8,975 nucleotides of DNA from Terriglobia bacterium. Lineage in GTDB: Bacteria > Acidobacteriota > Terriglobia > UBA7540. The notes under the pieces were generated by a model, which searched no databases, had not been told where the DNA came from, and was given only the letters and a program-made list of their open reading frames with translations. The translations under genes and the position numbers were made by a program. Shown here piece by piece: positions 5,876 to 8,975 of this stretch (the stretch's first letter is position 1; each line of letters opens with the position of its first letter). The stretch covers positions 1 through 8,975 of the forward strand of contig JASIKV010000242.1 of the NCBI GenBank assembly GCA_030049455.1, given 5' to 3'.

Positions 5876-7257
5876 CGCCGTCAACTGCGCCACAATTACC
5901 CTCCTCTCTGCCAAGAGCCTCGACGCCTCTTCATGCGATGGCGCGAGTCATCTTGATCGCCGCTGTTTGCGCGGGGCCTTGGGCCTTTGGAGCCGTTCAG
6001 CCGTGGGCGTGGGGGGGGCTACTGGTGCTCTCTCTGCTTGCCTTGGTTTTATGGGCCGTTGGGTGCGCTCAGCGCGGTGTGCTGAACCTGACCTGGTCGC
6101 CCCTCTACTTGCCTTTTCTGGCTTTTCTGATTCTCTCCCTGGTCCAATTGTTCTCGGGAATGACCACTGACCACCGTGCGACGCGCGAGGCCGTCCTGAA
6201 AATCATCACCGATTTGGCCATCTTCTTTCTGGCCGGCCAGCTTGTAACTCAACGAGGGAACGGAAGAGCTCTGGAAGGGCTCGGCCTGGTCGTGACCCTG
6301 CTGGCATTTGCCCTGTGCATCCTGGCCATCGCCCAAAATCTTTCGGGGCCGACCTTACGGATGATTTACTGGAAATATGCCTCGCCCGTGCGCCCCTTCG
6401 GTCCTTATGTCAACCACGATGATTATGCCGGCCTGATGGAAATGCTGCTTCCCATTTCCGTGGTCTACATTCTTTCCCGTTCCGTAAATGTCGCCCTTCA
6501 AATTCTGCTCTGGTGCGGGGTTGGGCTGGTTATTTCTTCGGTATGGATCTGCGGCTCGCGAGGCGGTACGGTGGCTATAGGGATCGAAGGACTCTTGCTG
6601 GCATTCCTGTTGATCTGGCCGCGCCCGCGCGGTGTTTCCATGTCGTCGCTCGTCCTTTTATTGGCGGTCATTGTGATTTCCGCCGCTACTTTCTACTGGT
6701 TGTCGAACACCGGCCGCGTGAACCAGGGCGGCTGGTCGGTCTTCGATACTTCGAAACCGCTGGAAGCGACGTTCGGCGATCGCTATCAGATGGGGATCGA
6801 CACTCTGCACATCATTCGAGCCCATCCCTGGTGGGGAATCGGATTGGGTTGCTTTGAGGGAATCATTCCCGGTTACTTGACCTTTCCCACCGATTTGCAT
6901 TGGACGCATGCCCATGACGATGTTCTGGAATCGATTGCCGAGACCGGGGTGCCGGGAGCGCTTCTGATCCTGGCATCGCTCCTGCTGTTTTTTCGTTCGG
7001 CCTTTGGCAAGCTGGACGAGCGCTTGCGACACGGCTGGGGCTGGATTCAGTTAGGCGGAGCCGTGGGCGCAGTGGGATTGTTCGCGCACAGCCTGGTGGA
7101 TTTCAACTTGCGAATTCCCGCCAACGCGGCATGGTTTGTGGTCTGCCTGGCTGTCGCAACCCATCCCCGGCAGGTTTGGGAGATAAGGCAGAAGGTTTCC
7201 CGGGAATTGACCGCCGACGGCGATCGTCAACTCCTCCAGGCTGAGCCACCGGCGTGA
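5872..7257 (+). CDS. O-antigen ligase/polymerase family membrane protein (Wzy_C domain)
   Basis: This polytopic inner-membrane protein of 461 residues is of the WaaL/Wzy type, which joins lipid-linked glycan units to each other or to an acceptor at the periplasmic face. Many hydrophobic helices are visible from about 25 to 430. Family hallmarks are FGPYVNHDDYAG (176-187), GSRGG (228-232) and, in the long periplasmic loop, WTHAHDDVLESIAETG (344-359), the typical H-x-H-[ND]-x3-L-x4-E-x-G pattern. Then comes HSLVDFNLRIPANA (406-419) near the last helix. GTG 5872 is chosen because it overlaps the upstream TGA by four bases (GTGA). It ends with tandem stops TGA-TAA (7255-7260). Sequence alone does not separate ligase from polymerase; as the only Wzy-like gene beside a Wzz, a polymerase role is quite possible. 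A G8 run (6011-6018) encodes Trp47-Gly-Gly. Confidence 0.88.
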   Translation: MTPSTAPQLPSSLPRASTPLHAMARVILIAAVCAGPWAFGAVQPWAWGGLLVLSLLALVLWAVGCAQRGVLNLTWSPLYLPFLAFLILSLVQLFSGMTTDHRATREAVLKIITDLAIFFLAGQLVTQRGNGRALEGLGLVVTLLAFALCILAIAQNLSGPTLRMIYWKYASPVRPFGPYVNHDDYAGLMEMLLPISVVYILSRSVNVALQILLWCGVGLVISSVWICGSRGGTVAIGIEGLLLAFLLIWPRPRGVSMSSLVLLLAVIVISAATFYWLSNTGRVNQGGWSVFDTSKPLEATFGDRYQMGIDTLHIIRAHPWWGIGLGCFEGIIPGYLTFPTDLHWTHAHDDVLESIAETGVPGALLILASLLLFFRSAFGKLDERLRHGWGWIQLGGAVGAVGLFAHSLVDFNLRIPANAAWFVVCLAVATHPRQVWEIRQKVSRELTADGDRQLLQAEPPA

Positions 7258-7343
7258 TAATATCGCCGCCAGGGGTTTATGACATTGCGCGGCTGAAGCG
7301 GGCCAGCGCCGGCAAGCTTTTCCTGTGATTCATCGGAGCTGAA
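7258..7343. other. 86-bp spacer before rfbB, with its ribosome binding site
   Basis: Nothing resembling a terminator or promoter is evident. GGAG (7335-7338) lies 5 nt before the ATG at 7344 and supports that start. The genes on both sides are probably cotranscribed, although an internal promoter cannot be excluded. Confidence 0.4.
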
Positions 7344-8393
7344 ATGAAAATCCTGGTCACAGGCGGCGCGGGATTCATCGGATCCAATTTTATCCGTTAC
7401 ATTTTGGCCCGTTACCGGCGGGATTCCATTGTAAATTTGGACAAGCTCACCTATTCCGGAAATCTTGAGAGCCTGCGTGATGTGGAAAAAGACCGGCGCT
7501 ATGCGTTTGTGAAAGGAGATGTCGGCGACGCTCGTAAAGTCCGCAAGATCCTTTCCGCGGGTTTCGATGCCGTGGTCCACTTCGCGGCGGAAACACACGT
7601 GGACCGGAGCATTCTGGACGGGATGGCATTCGTTCAGACAAACGTGCTGGGAACCCAATGCCTGATGAATGCCGCGCGCGAGGCCGGAATCAAGCGCTTC
7701 GTGCTGGTGAGCACCGACGAAGTCTATGGCAGCGCCCGGGCAGGTGAGAAGTTTACCGAGGAATCAACCCTCGCGCCCAACAGCCCCTATGCCGCCAGCA
7801 AGGCAGGCGCCGACCTTTTGGCCCGGGCCCACTTTCGCACTTTTCGATTCCCGGTTATCATTACGCGATGCACCAACAACTACGGTCCCTTTCAGTACCC
7901 GGAAAAGTTTATCCCCCTCATGCTCACTCGCGCCGCAGAGGGACAGAGCATTCCCGTTTACGGCGACGGCATGCAGGTGAGGGATTGGATTTGGGTTAAG
8001 GATCATTGCGCGGGCCTGGATGCAGCTTTGCGCAAAGGCCGCGAGGGAGAAATCTATAATTTTGGCGCAGGCAACGAGTGGCCCAACCTGGATATCGCCC
8101 GGCACCTTCTGCGCTTGCTGAAGAAGCCGGAGTCCTTGCTGACTTTTGTTCAGGACCGGCCCGGTCATGACCGGCGTTACGCTCTGGATAGTTCGAAGGC
8201 CCATCGCGAACTCGGGTGGGAACCTGCGACCAGTCTTGAGGAAGGATTGAAGCTTACGGTTCAATGGTACGCGTCAAACCCCGATTGGGTGCGAGGCATG
8301 CATTCGAAGGGTTATCGGGCCTACTTTCGCGAGCATTACGATCGCAGGGATGCCACGCTGGCAAAAGCTCTTTCTCACGGAGGAAAGAAGTAA
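7344..8393 (+). CDS. rfbB: dTDP-glucose 4,6-dehydratase
   Basis: The enzyme converts dTDP-glucose to dTDP-4-keto-6-deoxyglucose in the cytoplasm, the branch point to dTDP-rhamnose and other deoxysugars. The 349-residue protein is a normal-length extended SDR. It has the NAD-binding GGAGFIGSNF (7-16), the family sequence DKLTYSGNLESL (33-44), HFAAETHVDRSI (79-90), the dehydratase triad-like STDEVYGS (123-130, with Asp125 and Glu126) and catalytic YAASK (Tyr149, Lys153). Substrate-side blocks are TNNYGPFQYPEKFIP (177-191), VYGDGMQVRDWIWV (205-218) and PGHDRRYALDSSK (273-285). A clear Shine-Dalgarno GGAG precedes the ATG. The TDE and DKLTYSGN motifs favour RfbB over UDP- or CDP-sugar homologues. 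It is followed after 16 bp by an RmlC-like gene, as in rml clusters. Confidence 0.95.
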   Translation: MKILVTGGAGFIGSNFIRYILARYRRDSIVNLDKLTYSGNLESLRDVEKDRRYAFVKGDVGDARKVRKILSAGFDAVVHFAAETHVDRSILDGMAFVQTNVLGTQCLMNAAREAGIKRFVLVSTDEVYGSARAGEKFTEESTLAPNSPYAASKAGADLLARAHFRTFRFPVIITRCTNNYGPFQYPEKFIPLMLTRAAEGQSIPVYGDGMQVRDWIWVKDHCAGLDAALRKGREGEIYNFGAGNEWPNLDIARHLLRLLKKPESLLTFVQDRPGHDRRYALDSSKAHRELGWEPATSLEEGLKLTVQWYASNPDWVRGMHSKGYRAYFREHYDRRDATLAKALSHGGKK

Positions 8394-8409
8394 CCGGGAT
8401 CTTTGACAA

Positions 8410-8975
8410 ATGAGCACGATCAACTCCACCTCCAGACTGGTTGCCGAACGCGCAGGCACGCGCCTGGTCATTGTCGGCCGGCCTCAGACCGGCTGCGGCG
8501 ACGTCATCACCAGCGCCTCCCCCCCGAAATTGATTCAAGGCGTTGAGATCGAGCCGTTGGTGCAGTTTCCTGACGATCGCGGCTGTTTCTCAGAACTCTT
8601 TCGCTTCGGCGAGCCCGGATTGGCCCGCGATTTCAACGCCGCCACCGGCAGCCGCATTCAGGTTTCGTTCACGCTTTCCTATCCCGGCGTGATTAAGGCC
8701 ATTCATTATCATTTTGAACAAACCGACCTTTGGGCTCCGCTGGCCGGGATGTTCCAGGTCATTTTGTGCGACCTTCGCGAAGCCTCGCCGACGTGCGGCG
8801 AAGTGAACACGCTTTTTATCGGTGCGATGCGCCCCTGGAAGCTGCGGATTCCTCCCGGCGTAGGGCATGGATATAAGGTGGTGGGGCCGGAATCCGGGAT
8901 GATGGTTTACGCCACCAATCGCACCCATAATCCGCAGGACGAGGGCCGCATTGCCTTTGATGATCCGGGAATTAA
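8410..8975 (+). CDS. dTDP-4-dehydrorhamnose 3,5-epimerase-like protein (RmlC family), 3' end outside window
   Basis: An open frame of 188 codons runs off the right edge. From residue 41 it reads as an RmlC-type cupin: LIQGVEIEPLVQFPDDRGCFSE, then GVIKAIHYH (93-101), a cupin core ending CDLREASPTCG (120-130), IPPGVGHGY (147-155) and FDDPGI at the edge. RmlC epimerises dTDP-4-keto-6-deoxyglucose at C3 and C5, directly after RfbB. The catalytic His (His99) is kept, but the usual RGLH reads KAIH, with Lys96 in place of the active-site Arg, and His173 stands where the family usually has Tyr. About 40 residues precede the normal family start, including a C7 run (8519-8525). ATG 8410 is used because an in-frame TGA lies at 8404-8406 and the ribosome site (GGGA, 8396-8399) is weak; TTG 8530 would give a standard-length N-terminus. 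It is a divergent family member, so the exact product sugar is unsure. Confidence 0.8.
   Translation, partial: MSTINSTSRLVAERAGTRLVIVGRPQTGCGDVITSASPPKLIQGVEIEPLVQFPDDRGCFSELFRFGEPGLARDFNAATGSRIQVSFTLSYPGVIKAIHYHFEQTDLWAPLAGMFQVILCDLREASPTCGEVNTLFIGAMRPWKLRIPPGVGHGYKVVGPESGMMVYATNRTHNPQDEGRIAFDDPGI

Noticed and set aside
8254..8928. Reverse-strand ORFs over the right end (8254-8538 and 8590-8928)
   Set aside because: The + strand frame from 8410 encodes clear RmlC motifs across the region and stays open to the window edge.
1..8975. CRISPR array, tRNA, rRNA, phage genes or insertion-sequence transposase
   Set aside because: No regularly spaced repeats, tRNA-like or rRNA-like sequence, or transposase or phage protein motifs were seen.

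Overview
The window is a stretch of surface-polysaccharide biosynthesis genes, all on the + strand, from a moderately GC-rich Gram-negative-type bacterium. The families suggest Acidobacteriota: an outer-membrane export protein without a lipobox, a one-piece Wzz/tyrosine-kinase protein, a membrane-anchored TPR protein ending in a carbohydrate-binding-module-like fold, and an O-antigen ligase/polymerase. The palindromic GC-rich intergenic repeat fits too. This placement is an inference from protein style; no rRNA or other phylogenetic marker is present.

Layout. Positions 1-237 hold the C-terminal 78 residues of a NodU/CmcH-type O-carbamoyltransferase. Positions 238-931 contain no convincing gene. 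That stretch holds a weak stem-loop, a roughly 107-bp nested inverted-repeat element (457-563, MITE/REP-like), and a near-consensus sigma-70 promoter (TTGACT, 17 bp, TATACT at 580-608) whose -35 box is one arm of a perfect 6-bp dyad. A leader of about 300 nt with small hairpins follows. After it come six genes in one direction: a Wza/EpsA-like export protein (932-2035), a Wzc-like chain-length determinant fused to a BY-kinase (2091-4367), a TPR plus CBM-like membrane protein (4487-5875), an O-antigen ligase/polymerase family protein (5872-7257), dTDP-glucose 4,6-dehydratase RfbB (7344-8393), and an RmlC-like dTDP-sugar epimerase that runs off the right edge (8410-8975+).

How they fit together. 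RfbB and the RmlC-like enzyme make an activated deoxysugar in the cytoplasm. The Wzy/WaaL-type membrane protein polymerises or transfers the glycan on the periplasmic side. The Wzz-BY-kinase sets chain length and couples it to phosphorylation of a tyrosine-rich tail, and the export protein provides the outer-membrane exit. The TPR-CBM protein is the least understood member. Its stop codon overlaps the start of the ligase gene (GTGA), so the two are probably made and used together; it may present or gauge the growing glycan for the ligase. No glycosyltransferase, flippase, phosphotyrosine phosphatase, RmlA or RmlD lies in the window, so the locus must continue beyond it or depend on genes elsewhere.

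The best candidates for something undescribed are the TPR-CBM/ligase pair and the regulatory region upstream of the export gene. The rest is a recognisable Wzy-dependent export locus.
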